Shown in pieces: positions 6,884 through 15,414 of a stretch of DNA of 34,556 nucleotides. How positions within the stretch are numbered: position 1 is the stretch's first letter; each line of letters opens with the position of its first letter. The stretch comes from Lactiplantibacillus modestisalitolerans (GTDB lineage Bacteria > Bacillota > Bacilli > Lactobacillales > Lactobacillaceae), in NCBI RefSeq assembly GCF_005405425.1, contig NZ_BJEA01000024.1, positions 1-34,556 of the forward strand. The letters run 5' to 3'. A program made the position numbers and the translations under genes. The notes below the pieces were generated by a model. It was not told the origin of the DNA and did no database searches. It worked only from the letters and a program-made list of their open reading frames with translations.

Positions 6884-9053
6884 TAGCCGCCTGCGGTTTA
6901 ATCATGGTCAACGCGATCCGCTGCCGCCGTTCATCAATTTCGTCAACCCACACGGTCACAATATCACCAACCGCAACTGCTTGTCGGGGATCCTTTAAGA
7001 ACTTATTCGTTAGCTTGGACACGTGGACCAAGCCGTCCTGCTTAACCCCGACGTCAACGAACGCCCCAAAATCAACCACGTTGCGCACGGTTCCTTGTAA
7101 TTGCATACCGGGCCGTAAATCACTCATTTTCAGCACGTCCTGTCTAAGCAACGGTGCCGGCATCGTATCCCGGACGTCACGGCCGGGTTTTTGTAAACTC
7201 TGAACAATATCTTTCAGCGTTAACACCCCAACGCCAGTTTCCGGTGCCAGCCGTTGCAAGTCTAACCGATTTAATTGTTGCGCCTTGGCAGTCCCAACAT
7301 CCGTTGCTTTCAGGCCAGCCGCCGTTAGTAACGCCTTCGCCGCCGGATAGCTTTCGGGGTGGATATCCGTATTATCAAAAATGGTCTTACCATTAATAAT
7401 CCGCAAAAAACCAACCGATTGTTCATAAGCTTTCGGCCCTAAGCGCGGGACCTTTTTCAGTTGCGGCCGACTAGCAAAGCGGCCGTTTTCATCCCGATAC
7501 GCTACGATGTTCGTCGCAATCGTAGCCGACAAACCTGAAATATGCGTCAACAGCTCCGCACTTGCCGTATTCAAGTTCACCCCAACCTGGTTAACTGCGG
7601 TTTCGACTACGTTATCTAATTGAGCGGTTAATTCCTTTTGCGGGACGTCGTGTTGGTATTGGCCAACTCCCACCGACTTCGGGTCGATTTTAATCAATTC
7701 TGCAAGGGGATCTTGCAGTCGTCGACCAATACTAATGGCACTCCGCTGTTCAACGTGGAGCGTTGGAAATTCGGCGCGGGCCTTGGCACTTGCCGAATAC
7801 ACGGAAGCACCGGCCTCGTTCACAATCACGTAGTACACTGGCCGGGCTAGCGTTTTAAGTACTTTAGCCACGAATTCTTCCGATTCACGCGACGCGGTTC
7901 CGTTACCAATCGCAATCATTTCGACCTGATACTTTTCCAAAAAGGCCTTAAACTCATCCGCCGCCGCAGCCCGTTTAGCCGGGGCCGCCGGTTTATGGGG
8001 ATAAATCACCAGCTTATCCAGAAACTTGCCGTTTGCATCCATCACGGCTAATTTACAACCGGTCCGGTACGCCGGGTCAAAGCCCAGGACGACCCGGCCC
8101 TTCAATGGCGCCTGCATCAACAGGTGGTATAAGTTATCCCCAAATACGTGGATGGCTTGTTGATCAGCTTTTTCGGTCAGCTCATTACGAAGTTCCCGCT
8201 CAATAGCTGGCGCAATGAACCGTTTATAAGCATCCTGATACGCCGCTTCAACGAGCGCCACCGCGGGCCCAGTATGCTGGCCAATAAAGCGAAAATGACA
8301 GTACCGGTCAAACGCGTCGCGGTCAACTTGAATCCCGACCCGCAAAACTTTCTCCTTTTCGCCGCGGTTTAAAGCCAACACCCGGTAACCAACCAGTTGC
8401 TTCAACGGGCTATCAAAGTCATAGTATTGCTGATAAACACCCTGTTCATCAAGTTCTTTGCCCTTCGGTTTAACCTTGGCGACCACGTGCCCGCGTTCCC
8501 GGGTGTCATTTCGTACCCAGTTTCGCAATTGGGCATTGTCCCCAAAGGCTTCCGCCAAAATTTCATGGGCGCCAGCCAGCGCAGCAGCCGTATCGGCCAC
8601 GTCCTTATCCGGTGCAACAAATTGTTGGGCCTGCGCTTCCACGCCACTTTTTGGAAATTTTAATAACCAAGCTGCCAACGGTTCCAGGCCCGCATCCTTA
8701 GCCACCGTTGCCTTCGTCCGGCGCTTTTGCTTATACGGCAAGTACAGGTCCTCAACGTCCTGCAACTTGGTCGCCCGCTCAATTGACCGCTTCAACACCT
8801 GTGTCAACTGCCCCTGCTCGTCAATTAACTTAATCACATCGGCTTTCCGACTCTGCAAGCTCGCCAAGCGGTCGTAATTATCCTTAATTTCGCGAATCGC
8901 AACTTCATCGAGATCCCCCGTCCGTTCCTTCCGGTAACGCGCAATAAACGGGACCGTGTTGCCTTCATCCATCAATCCCAGGACGGCCTTGATCTGCCCG
9001 CCCCGGTAATTAGTTAAAGTCTGTTCCACTAACGTTAAAATTTGATTATCCAT
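6876..9053 (-). CDS. tex: Tex-family S1 RNA-binding transcription accessory protein
   Basis: 725 residues from the ATG at 9053 (MDNQILTLVEQ), which has GGGTGA 7 nt upstream; an ATG four codons earlier lacks a good site. Domain order: N-terminal Tex helices, including VPFIARYRKERTGDLDE; a YqgF/RNase H-like fold opening at VVLGFDPAYRTGCKLAVMD (about 320); helix-hairpin-helix repeats (about 490-560, with AELLTHISGLSATIATNIVAY's GLS turn); and an S1 domain near 645-715 (GTVRNVVDFGAFVDVGVKQD). It binds nucleic acid and influences transcription and ribosome function. Well conserved core gene; full length; overlaps sprT. Confidence 0.95.
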   Translation of the reverse strand: MDNQILTLVEQTLTNYRGGQIKAVLGLMDEGNTVPFIARYRKERTGDLDEVAIREIKDNYDRLASLQSRKADVIKLIDEQGQLTQVLKRSIERATKLQDVEDLYLPYKQKRRTKATVAKDAGLEPLAAWLLKFPKSGVEAQAQQFVAPDKDVADTAAALAGAHEILAEAFGDNAQLRNWVRNDTRERGHVVAKVKPKGKELDEQGVYQQYYDFDSPLKQLVGYRVLALNRGEKEKVLRVGIQVDRDAFDRYCHFRFIGQHTGPAVALVEAAYQDAYKRFIAPAIERELRNELTEKADQQAIHVFGDNLYHLLMQAPLKGRVVLGFDPAYRTGCKLAVMDANGKFLDKLVIYPHKPAAPAKRAAAADEFKAFLEKYQVEMIAIGNGTASRESEEFVAKVLKTLARPVYYVIVNEAGASVYSASAKARAEFPTLHVEQRSAISIGRRLQDPLAELIKIDPKSVGVGQYQHDVPQKELTAQLDNVVETAVNQVGVNLNTASAELLTHISGLSATIATNIVAYRDENGRFASRPQLKKVPRLGPKAYEQSVGFLRIINGKTIFDNTDIHPESYPAAKALLTAAGLKATDVGTAKAQQLNRLDLQRLAPETGVGVLTLKDIVQSLQKPGRDVRDTMPAPLLRQDVLKMSDLRPGMQLQGTVRNVVDFGAFVDVGVKQDGLVHVSKLTNKFLKDPRQAVAVGDIVTVWVDEIDERRQRIALTMIKPQAAND

Positions 9054-9164
9054 GATTTCACCCATTCTTTAGTTCCTGTTTATATTATACGCGTTTTACT
9101 GGTCGTTTCCGCGTAGTAAATGGCGCTTCCCAATTAACAACTAAAGCCCCTGTCATCACAACAT

Positions 9165-9210
9165 AAAAGCCGTCGCGTCAGCGTTCTATACTGACGGACA
9201 GCTTTTTTAG
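9165..9210. terminator. terminator-like hairpin upstream of tex
   Basis: AAAAGCC, then a CGTCAG/CTGACG stem with surrounding pairing, then GGACAGCTTTTTT. The T-run is stronger on the plus strand, where no gene reads into it. On the minus strand it would end transcription arriving from 9563-9997. Confidence 0.55.
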
Positions 9211-9240
9211 CGCAGTATCAATTGGTGTTGATACTACTAT

Positions 9241-9521
9241 TCTGTCAAAACGTGCTAAGCAGGGCAGCTCCTTGCGCCTAGCTACGACAAAGCGACAACT
9301 GGCAAAAACCACCAGTCATCGCTTTGTGCATTTTCCTGCCGCTCTGTCGAAACGTGCAATTCAAGGCAGTGACCTCCGCCTAGCTACGACAGGGCCACAG
9401 CTAGCTATGAACTGGTTTTACGCTTTCCTGCTACTCTGTCGAAACGTGCTAAGCGGGGCAGCTTCTTGCGCCTAGCTACGACAAAGCGACAACTGGCAAA
9501 AATCACCAGTCATCGCTTTGT
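9241..9521. repeat. three imperfect tandem repeats, about 92-102 bp each
   Basis: Copies start at 9241, 9343 and 9435, each opening with TCTGTCRAAACGTGC. They continue with a GGCAG block, then GCCTAGCTACGACA. Copies 1 and 3 then carry ACAAAGCGACAACTGG, a loop, and CCAGTCATCGCTTTGT, an almost perfect hairpin. Copy 2 is the most diverged and has lost part of the stem. The ORF that crosses the region is a by-product of the repeats. Confidence 0.85.
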
Positions 9522-9559
9522 CTAGGCTATGCTCGGAAGCTAAGCGCCCCGCTTAGCAC
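9446..9559. repeat. nested 114-bp palindromic structure
   Basis: GTGCTAAGCGGGGC (9446-9459) is a perfect inverted copy of GCCCCGCTTAGCAC (9546-9559). Inside, AGCTTC pairs with GAAGCT, CCTAG with CTAGG, ACAAAGCGA with TCGCTTTGT, and AACTGG with CCAGT. The third tandem repeat is thus wholly enclosed in one long, interrupted hairpin that ends 3 bp from the stop codon of the gene at 9563. Confidence 0.85.
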
Positions 9560-9562
9560 TCT

Positions 9563-9997
9563 TTACATCACCATATTCATAATCCGCTGCACATCACCCG
9601 ACACGTGGGCCATCTGTTCCTCCTGGTCCTTTTCCGCCTGGTTGAATGCCGCCACATCGACCTTCTGATTTTCAATATCTAAGCTCGCCGTCATCGCCGC
9701 ACACGCCTTCGCGTACGCCTCATACGCCGTCACCAAATTACGATGCCGCCCCATCAGTCGTACCGGGACCTGGGCGCGCTTTAACTGATTCAAATTCTGC
9801 TGGTACTGTTCCGTTCCATCACTAAATTCCATCTGAATATCATTAAATTCAGCGGGAACCATCGCCGCCACTGCGTCATCATCAATTGCTTTGCGAAGCT
9901 TTTCAAAGAAGGGGTTTAACTGCTCACCCATCTTTTCCGTACTTTCAATCACCTTTGATAACACTGGCATGTAGGTTTGAACCGTTGCTTTTTTCAT
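9563..9997 (-). CDS. conserved-looking helical protein, unknown
   Basis: 144 residues, almost wholly helical and charged, with no signal peptide, membrane segment or metal motif. Several heptad-like stretches (VLSKVIESTEKMGEQLNPFF, DGTEQYQQNLNQLKRAQ) suggest a helical bundle. The alanine-rich middle (YEAYAKACAAMTASLD) and the acidic C-terminus (EKDQEEQMAHVSGDVQRIM) fit a small soluble cytosolic protein. Only a weak ribosome site (AAAGAGCG) precedes the ATG. It is a single gene between tex and the P-type ATPase, and its stop codon abuts the palindrome at 9446-9559. I do not recognise the family. Confidence 0.75.
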   Translation of the reverse strand: MKKATVQTYMPVLSKVIESTEKMGEQLNPFFEKLRKAIDDDAVAAMVPAEFNDIQMEFSDGTEQYQQNLNQLKRAQVPVRLMGRHRNLVTAYEAYAKACAAMTASLDIENQKVDVAAFNQAEKDQEEQMAHVSGDVQRIMNMVM

Positions 9998-10053
9998 CGT
10001 CGTCGCTCTTTTCTTAGTTGTTAGTTAAGGCTATTTTACCAGTTCAACGTCAA

Positions 10054-12711
10054 TTATGCTTGCCGCATGTGACGACGTTGAAAGAACTTAACAATTTCAA
10101 CGATGATGATCATCGAGAAGGAAGCTAAAGCAACAATTCCCCATTGGTAAGCGTCTAAATGCGTGACGTGGAATAAGCCGTTCAAGCCTGGAACCACGAT
10201 TGTCACGGCTAACATCACGAAAGCGGCTAAAATCGCCCAGTTAAAGGCTTTGTTCCGGAACAAGCCGACCGTGAAGAGCGACTCGTGAATCGACTTCGAG
10301 TTAAACGCGTGGAACAATTGAATCAAGCCTAAGGTTGCAAACGCCATCGTCAACGCGTCGGCGTGAGCAAGTGACGAACTTGCGTGCACTGGGTAAGTTA
10401 ACGCTAACCAGTAAACGAAGAGCGTAATGCCCCCTTCAAGCAGCCCTTGGTATAAAATACTGCTGAAAACGCCCCCGGAGAAGAAGTTGGAACTGCGGCC
10501 ACGTGGCTGGTGCTTCATAATATTCTTTTCAGTTGGTTCAATCCCCAGCGCAATCGCTGGTAACGTATCGGTTACCAAGTTAATCCACAGGATATGCACC
10601 GGTGCCAAAATCTGCCAGCCAAGCATCGTCATCATGAACAGGGTCAAAACTTCCCCTAAGTTAGCAGAAAGCAAGTATTGAATTGCCTTTTGAATGTTCG
10701 CAAAGACCTTCCGACCCTCTTCAACCGCCACAACGATGGTGGCAAAGTTATCATCCGCGAGGACCATGTCACTGGCCCCCTTTGAAACTTCGGTCCCAGT
10801 AATCCCCATCCCAATTCCGATATCCGCGGCTTTCAATGCGGGCGCATCGTTAACCCCGTCACCGGTCATGGCAACCACTTTACCGCGTTTTTGCCATGCA
10901 TTAACGATCCGCACCTTATGTTCAGGCGCAACCCGGGCGTACACGGAATATTGTTTCACTTTATGATTAAATTCAGAATCACTCATCGCATCTAATTCAG
11001 CCCCAGTGATTACGGCGTCATCATCACCTTCATCGATAATTCCAAGGCGGGCCGCGATGGCTTCCGCCGTATCGCGGTGGTCACCAGTAATCATTAACGG
11101 CCGAATTCCTGCCGACTTCGCGTCCGCAACTGCTTGGGCTGCTTCCGGACGTTCGGGGTCGATCATTCCAACCATTCCGGCAAAGACGAGTTCGTTTTCA
11201 AGCGTATCCGTATTAACCGTTTCTGGTATGGTCGTAATTTCTTTATAAGCAAACGCCAGCACGCGAAGGGCCTGGGTCGCTAATTCATGGTTAATCGCTA
11301 AAATTTGGTCCCGAACGGGCTTCGTTAACGGCGTCACTTGACCATCCGTTTCCACCCGCGTGACCCGTTTGAGTAATTCATCCGGCGCCCCCTTAACCGC
11401 TACTAAGAAGCGACCGTCACTTAACGGGTGCACCGTTGACATCAATTTCCGTTCTGAATCAAACGGTACTTCGTTAACCCGCGGCTTATCCGTCAAGAGC
11501 TGGTCAACCGGATAACCCTGATCCAAATTATATTGAATTAGGGCCGTTTCGGTTGGGTCCCCCGCTAAGCCGTCACTCATAATTTTGGTATCGTTACTTA
11601 AAATCATGGTTTGCGCTAAGTGACTATCCACCGGTAATTCGGTTGCACGCGCATCCACTAATTGTTGATTTAACACTAACTTTTCAACGGTCATCTTATT
11701 TTGAGTCAACGTCCCGGTCTTATCGGAAGCGATAATGTCGGTACTCCCCAGCGTTTCAACCGCAGGTAGTTTCCGAACTAACGCGTGGCGCTTAGCCATC
11801 CGTTGCGTTCCTAAGGCTAACGTGATCGTCACGATAGCTGGCAACCCTTCCGGAATGGCAGCTACGGCTAAAGAAATCGCCGTTAACAACATGTCGATCA
11901 AGCTTTCTGAACCTCGGAGCATCCCGATCCCGAAAACAATCGCGGCAATCACCAAAATCAGAATCGTCAATGATTTCCCTAATTGCGTCAAGTTGGCTTG
12001 CAGTGGCGTTGTCGTTTCGTCAGCATTTTCAATCATCCCGGCAATTCGACCAACCTCGGTCTGCATTCCAGTTGCCACCACGACCCCGGTCGCCCGACCG
12101 TAAGTCACGTTACTATTCATATAGGCCATGTTCAACCGGTCACCGATTGGTAAATCGCCGGCTTCTAGCGTCTCCGCGTTCTTTTCCACCGGAACGGATT
12201 CCCCGGTCAGTGCGGATTCTTCAACCTTCAGCGACGCACTTTCGATTAGTCGCAAGTCAGCGGGAACGATATCCCCCGCCTCCAACGACACGATGTCACC
12301 GGGAACCAGCTCATCACTTTTAACCGTTTGTAACTGACCATCCCGTAAAACGGTCGCGTCTGGCGCTGACATTTCCTTCAAAGCGTTAATGGCTTCTTCG
12401 GCTTTTGATTCTTGGAACACCCCGAAGATGGCGTTCAACACGACCACCATTAAAATAATGATCGCATCAACCGCTTCACCACTGAACGCGGCAATTAACG
12501 CGGCAACTAGCAGCACAATGATCATAAAATCCTTAAACTGGGCAATAAACTTCTGTAAGACGGTCGTCGTCTTCTGTTGATTCAAGGCGTTATGACCGTA
12601 CTGTTCTAACCGAGCCTGGGCAGTCGTTTTTGAAAGTCCCTGCTCGTTGGTTTCCAGTTCGGTGTAAATCGCCGACAACGGTTGTTGGTACTTCGGTTGC
12701 TCTTTATTCAT
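10054..12711 (-). CDS. P-type (PII) cation ATPase, probably Mn2+/Ca2+ export
   Basis: 885 residues from the ATG at 12711, which has GGAGG 8 nt upstream; the 16 extra upstream codons fall in the leader. It pumps divalent cations out of the cytosol using ATP. Visible parts: TGES actuator loop (169-172), PEGLP in M4 (287-291), phosphorylated Asp330 in DKTGTLT, KGAPD nucleotide site, MITGDHRDTA, TGDGVNDAPALK hinge, and WINLVTDTLPAIALGIEP (M6). About ten membrane helices, as in SERCA/PMR1-type pumps. The Mn2+-type yybP-ykoY riboswitch in front suggests manganese is the physiological substrate, as for Lactococcus YoaB; calcium is the alternative from sequence alone. Confidence 0.93.
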   Translation of the reverse strand: MNKEQPKYQQPLSAIYTELETNEQGLSKTTAQARLEQYGHNALNQQKTTTVLQKFIAQFKDFMIIVLLVAALIAAFSGEAVDAIIILMVVVLNAIFGVFQESKAEEAINALKEMSAPDATVLRDGQLQTVKSDELVPGDIVSLEAGDIVPADLRLIESASLKVEESALTGESVPVEKNAETLEAGDLPIGDRLNMAYMNSNVTYGRATGVVVATGMQTEVGRIAGMIENADETTTPLQANLTQLGKSLTILILVIAAIVFGIGMLRGSESLIDMLLTAISLAVAAIPEGLPAIVTITLALGTQRMAKRHALVRKLPAVETLGSTDIIASDKTGTLTQNKMTVEKLVLNQQLVDARATELPVDSHLAQTMILSNDTKIMSDGLAGDPTETALIQYNLDQGYPVDQLLTDKPRVNEVPFDSERKLMSTVHPLSDGRFLVAVKGAPDELLKRVTRVETDGQVTPLTKPVRDQILAINHELATQALRVLAFAYKEITTIPETVNTDTLENELVFAGMVGMIDPERPEAAQAVADAKSAGIRPLMITGDHRDTAEAIAARLGIIDEGDDDAVITGAELDAMSDSEFNHKVKQYSVYARVAPEHKVRIVNAWQKRGKVVAMTGDGVNDAPALKAADIGIGMGITGTEVSKGASDMVLADDNFATIVVAVEEGRKVFANIQKAIQYLLSANLGEVLTLFMMTMLGWQILAPVHILWINLVTDTLPAIALGIEPTEKNIMKHQPRGRSSNFFSGGVFSSILYQGLLEGGITLFVYWLALTYPVHASSSLAHADALTMAFATLGLIQLFHAFNSKSIHESLFTVGLFRNKAFNWAILAAFVMLAVTIVVPGLNGLFHVTHLDAYQWGIVALASFSMIIIVEIVKFFQRRHMRQA

Positions 12712-12765
12712 TGAAAGCTCCTCCTTGCATCTGTGAGCCCCATTCTCTAAATTGACCACTTATAG

Positions 12766-12893
12766 AAAATGAGACCCATGTATGCACGCAAAATTTGTGT
12801 GAACATACATAAGTCTCACTATTTAAGACAATACCGGATTGGCTTCTTGCTGACGACATTGCCGCAGAATTGCTCTGCTAGTTACTCCCTTAT
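12766..12893 (-). ncRNA. yybP-ykoY (Mn2+) riboswitch with terminator
   Basis: The leader, read on the minus strand, opens with AAGGGAGTAACTAGC (from 12893) and contains GGCAATGTCGTCAGC and CCGGTATTGTCTT. These match, in order, the conserved blocks of the yybP-ykoY aptamer (GGGGAGUA, then GUCGUC, then CCGGC-UUUGUUGAC). They are followed by a long terminator hairpin (12819-12771): GAGACTTATGTATG pairs with CATACATGGGTCTC, then TTTTCT. In known members Mn2+ binding stabilises the aptamer and lets transcription through. The switch position relative to the ATPase start, about 60 nt downstream, is typical. Confidence 0.85.
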
Positions 12894-12905
12894 GATTATG
12901 GGAGT

Positions 12906-12934
12906 ATTATAGCGGATTCTAGCGAGACTGTCCA
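12906..12934 (-). promoter_or_regulatory. sigma-A promoter of the riboswitch-ATPase unit
   Basis: On the minus strand: -35 TGGACA (12934-12929), exactly 17 nt, then -10 TATAAT (12911-12906). Transcription would start about 12900, immediately before the aptamer. Confidence 0.8.
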
Positions 12935-12950
12935 CTATTAGTCTTGACAC

Positions 12951-13778
12951 CTATTTCCAAAACTCGTCGTAGATATTAATCGCCGCGTGCCGCTTATGGG
13001 CCGTCTTCCGGTACCAATTTTCAATTTTTTCAGCCGCGTCGCTAGCGATGGTTCGTCCTTCCAAATAATCATCAATATCGGTATAACGAACGCCAAGCGC
13101 AACCTCATCAGGGAGGGCTGGTCGGTCTTCTTCCAGGTCAGCCGTCGGCACCTTATCATATAAATGCTTAGGCGCATCAAGGGCGGCCAACATCGCCTTA
13201 CCCTGCCGTTTATCTAAGCGCCACAGGGGAACGATGTCGGCACCGCCATCACCATACTTGGTGTAAAATCCGGTGACCGCTTCGGCCGCATGGTCGGTTC
13301 CCACAACGGCGCCAGCACGTTCACCCGCAATTCCGTACTGTACGATCATTCGTTCACGGGCCTTAATGTTACCCTTATTAAAGTCACTAATCGTTAAATC
13401 GTTGGTTTCTAAAGCCGCCTCCATGGCGTCCGTCGCGGGCTTGATGTCCACGCGCATGACGACGTCGGCCGCCATAAAACTGATTGCGTCCATGGCGTCA
13501 GCTTCATCCGCCTGAGCACCGTATGGTAAGCGCACCGCGATAAATTGGTACCGATCATCGCCAGTTTCTTCCCGCATTTCAGTGATCGCCATCTCGGCAA
13601 GTTTACCAGCCAACGTGGAGTCCTGGCCGCCCGAAATTCCGAGGACGTAAGTTTTTAAAAAGGTATTTTTCTTTAAGTAGGCTTTTAAAAAGTCGATGCT
13701 CCGCCGAATCTCAGCTTGTGGATCAATGCTTGGCGCAACGTGTAACGTTTTAATAATTTCTGCTTGTAATGGCCGCAT
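12951..13778 (-). CDS. nadE: ammonia-dependent NAD+ synthetase
   Basis: Makes NAD+ from deamido-NAD+, ATP and ammonia. 275 residues, the size of the single-domain ammonia-dependent form; there is no N-terminal glutaminase. The P-loop is SGGQDST (49-55). Other family landmarks: [51 protein letters not shown], and the C-terminal [14 protein letters not shown] strong GGAGG lies 9 nt before the ATG. It follows pncB by 13 nt, so the two form an operon that takes nicotinate to NAD+ (the adenylyltransferase NadD must be elsewhere). Confidence 0.97.
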   Translation of the reverse strand: MRPLQAEIIKTLHVAPSIDPQAEIRRSIDFLKAYLKKNTFLKTYVLGISGGQDSTLAGKLAEMAITEMREETGDDRYQFIAVRLPYGAQADEADAMDAISFMAADVVMRVDIKPATDAMEAALETNDLTISDFNKGNIKARERMIVQYGIAGERAGAVVGTDHAAEAVTGFYTKYGDGGADIVPLWRLDKRQGKAMLAALDAPKHLYDKVPTADLEEDRPALPDEVALGVRYTDIDDYLEGRTIASDAAEKIENWYRKTAHKRHAAINIYDEFWK

Positions 13779-13791
13779 TCCCCTTTACCTC

Positions 13792-15258
13792 CTAATAATC
13801 GATCTTATTGACCCAATCCCGAACCGAATGAATAATGTTCATCTTATGATCATACAGTTTCTGTGATAGGTCGACGGGATAATCTTGGGGATTCAAATCC
13901 CGTTTATATTCGTCCCACAGCGAATCTAAACTATCGTAGGCGTACTGCTTGATTGTGTCCAAATCAGGCAAGTCGTAAACCTGCTTACCATGATCATAAA
14001 TTGGAATTAACACCGGCCGGGCGTCATAGTCACTAACAGTTTTATTAATATAGGTATAGCTCGGATGGAACATGTAAATGGATTCTTCATTGCGGGGGTC
14101 TTCATCGTATAACGTAACGTAGTCCCCTTCAGACTTACCATCCGCACGCTTCGTAATCCGCCAAATTTGTTTCTGGCCCGGCGTTGAAACCTTGCCCGCA
14201 TTATTAGATAACTTGATCGTATCAACCATCTTATGCTGGTCATCTTCGATTGAAACCATCTTATAAACCGCTCCCAGTGCGGGTTGGTCAAACGCGGTAA
14301 TCAGCTTCGTCCCAATTCCCCAAACACTAATTTTAGCGCCTTGCATTTTCAAGTTTTGAATGGTCTTTTCATCCAAGTCGTTGGAGGCGTAAATTTTAGC
14401 ATCCGGGAACCCGGCTTCATCCAGCTGTTCACGAACTCGTTTGGACAAGTATGCCATGTCACCACTGTCAATTCGAACCCCTTGGAAATTGATGCGGTTG
14501 CCCATTTCCTTAGCAACTTTAATCGCGTTTGGAACGCCACTACGCAGCGTGTCGTAAGTATCAACTAAAAAGACGCAGTCGTGGTGCGTTTCCGCGTAAG
14601 CCTTAAACGCCTTATAATCATCACGATAAGTTTGAACCAACGCGTGGGCGTGGGTTCCGCTAATTGGAATGCCAAAAATTTTACCCGCGCGAACGTTACT
14701 CGTGGCATCAAAGCCACCAATATAAGCTGCGCGCGTTCCCCAGATTGCCGCGTCCAATTCTTGGGCCCGCCGCGTCCCAAATTCTAACAGTCCGTCTTCA
14801 CCAACAACCGACTTGATGCGAGCAGCCTTCGTTGCAATCAAAGTTTGGTAATTGATGATATTGAGTAATGCGGTTTCAATCAACTGACAAGTTGCCAATG
14901 GTCCTTCAACCTGTAGCAACGGTTCGTTATTAAATACTAAATCGCCTTCACGGGCGGAACGAATCGTTGCGTCAAACTTAAAGTTTTTCAAATAATCTAA
15001 AAAACCATCCGAATAGTTACCAGTTTCGCGTAGGTAGGCAATATCCGTTTCCGTAAAGTGTAGGTTATTGATATAATTCACGATCCGCTCCAGGCCAGCA
15101 AAGATTGCGTACCCGTTATGAAACGGCATCTTCCGGAAAAAGACTTCAAACACCGCGTGCTTGTTTTGAATTCCCTCTTCCCAATAAGTTTGAATCATGT
15201 TGATTTGATAAGCATCCGTATGCAAGGTCAAACTATCATCCGGATAGATTTGCGTCAT
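13792..15258 (-). CDS. pncB: nicotinate phosphoribosyltransferase
   Basis: Converts nicotinate, PRPP and ATP to nicotinate mononucleotide, the entry step of NAD salvage. 488 residues from the ATG at 15258 (MTQIYPDDSLTLHTDAYQ), preceded by GGAG; an ATG five codons upstream overlaps that site. Family motifs: LTLHTDAYQINM at the start, EFGTRRAQELDAA, the histidine-bearing GTHAHALVQTYRDD, and VRIDSGDMAYLS. First gene of the pncB-nadE operon. An 18-bp palindrome lies about 24 nt upstream of the start and may be its operator. It is transcribed divergently from the tagA-like gene. Confidence 0.96.
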   Translation of the reverse strand: MTQIYPDDSLTLHTDAYQINMIQTYWEEGIQNKHAVFEVFFRKMPFHNGYAIFAGLERIVNYINNLHFTETDIAYLRETGNYSDGFLDYLKNFKFDATIRSAREGDLVFNNEPLLQVEGPLATCQLIETALLNIINYQTLIATKAARIKSVVGEDGLLEFGTRRAQELDAAIWGTRAAYIGGFDATSNVRAGKIFGIPISGTHAHALVQTYRDDYKAFKAYAETHHDCVFLVDTYDTLRSGVPNAIKVAKEMGNRINFQGVRIDSGDMAYLSKRVREQLDEAGFPDAKIYASNDLDEKTIQNLKMQGAKISVWGIGTKLITAFDQPALGAVYKMVSIEDDQHKMVDTIKLSNNAGKVSTPGQKQIWRITKRADGKSEGDYVTLYDEDPRNEESIYMFHPSYTYINKTVSDYDARPVLIPIYDHGKQVYDLPDLDTIKQYAYDSLDSLWDEYKRDLNPQDYPVDLSQKLYDHKMNIIHSVRDWVNKIDY

Positions 15259-15281
15259 GAGTAATTTCTCCATTTCGTAGG

Positions 15282-15299
15282 TTGTAAACAGGTTTACAA
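15282..15299. promoter_or_regulatory. palindromic operator candidate upstream of pncB
   Basis: TTGTAAACAGGTTTACAA has perfect 8-bp arms (TTGTAAAC/GTTTACAA) around two bases. It lies just upstream of the pncB ribosome site, downstream of a possible -10 (TAAAAT on the minus strand, near 15315), where a bound repressor would block transcription. Which regulator binds (a niacin repressor is the obvious candidate) cannot be told from sequence. Confidence 0.5.
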
Positions 15300-15357
15300 T
15301 ATGTTAAGCCTATTTTAGCATTTTTCATCAGGGGAATGAATGTGGGACCCCAAAAAG

Positions 15358-15385
15358 TTGCAGAAAACTGCGATTTCCCTATACT
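15358..15385 (+). promoter_or_regulatory. predicted promoter of the tagA-like gene
   Basis: -35 TTGCAG (15358-15363), 16-nt spacer, -10 TATACT (15380-15385), followed after about 20 nt by the GAGGGG ribosome site. Confidence 0.55.
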
Positions 15386-15414
15386 TAGATTAATAGTAGA
15401 AAGCGAGGGGTCCT

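Noticed and set aside
9272-9475. 67-residue plus-strand ORF with repeated LRLATT words
   Set aside because: The repetition comes from the tandem DNA repeats, and no ribosome site is present.
10427-12580. Several plus-strand ORFs of 60-120 residues opposite the ATPase gene
   Set aside because: They are low-complexity reverse readings of a clearly coding gene and lack ribosome sites.
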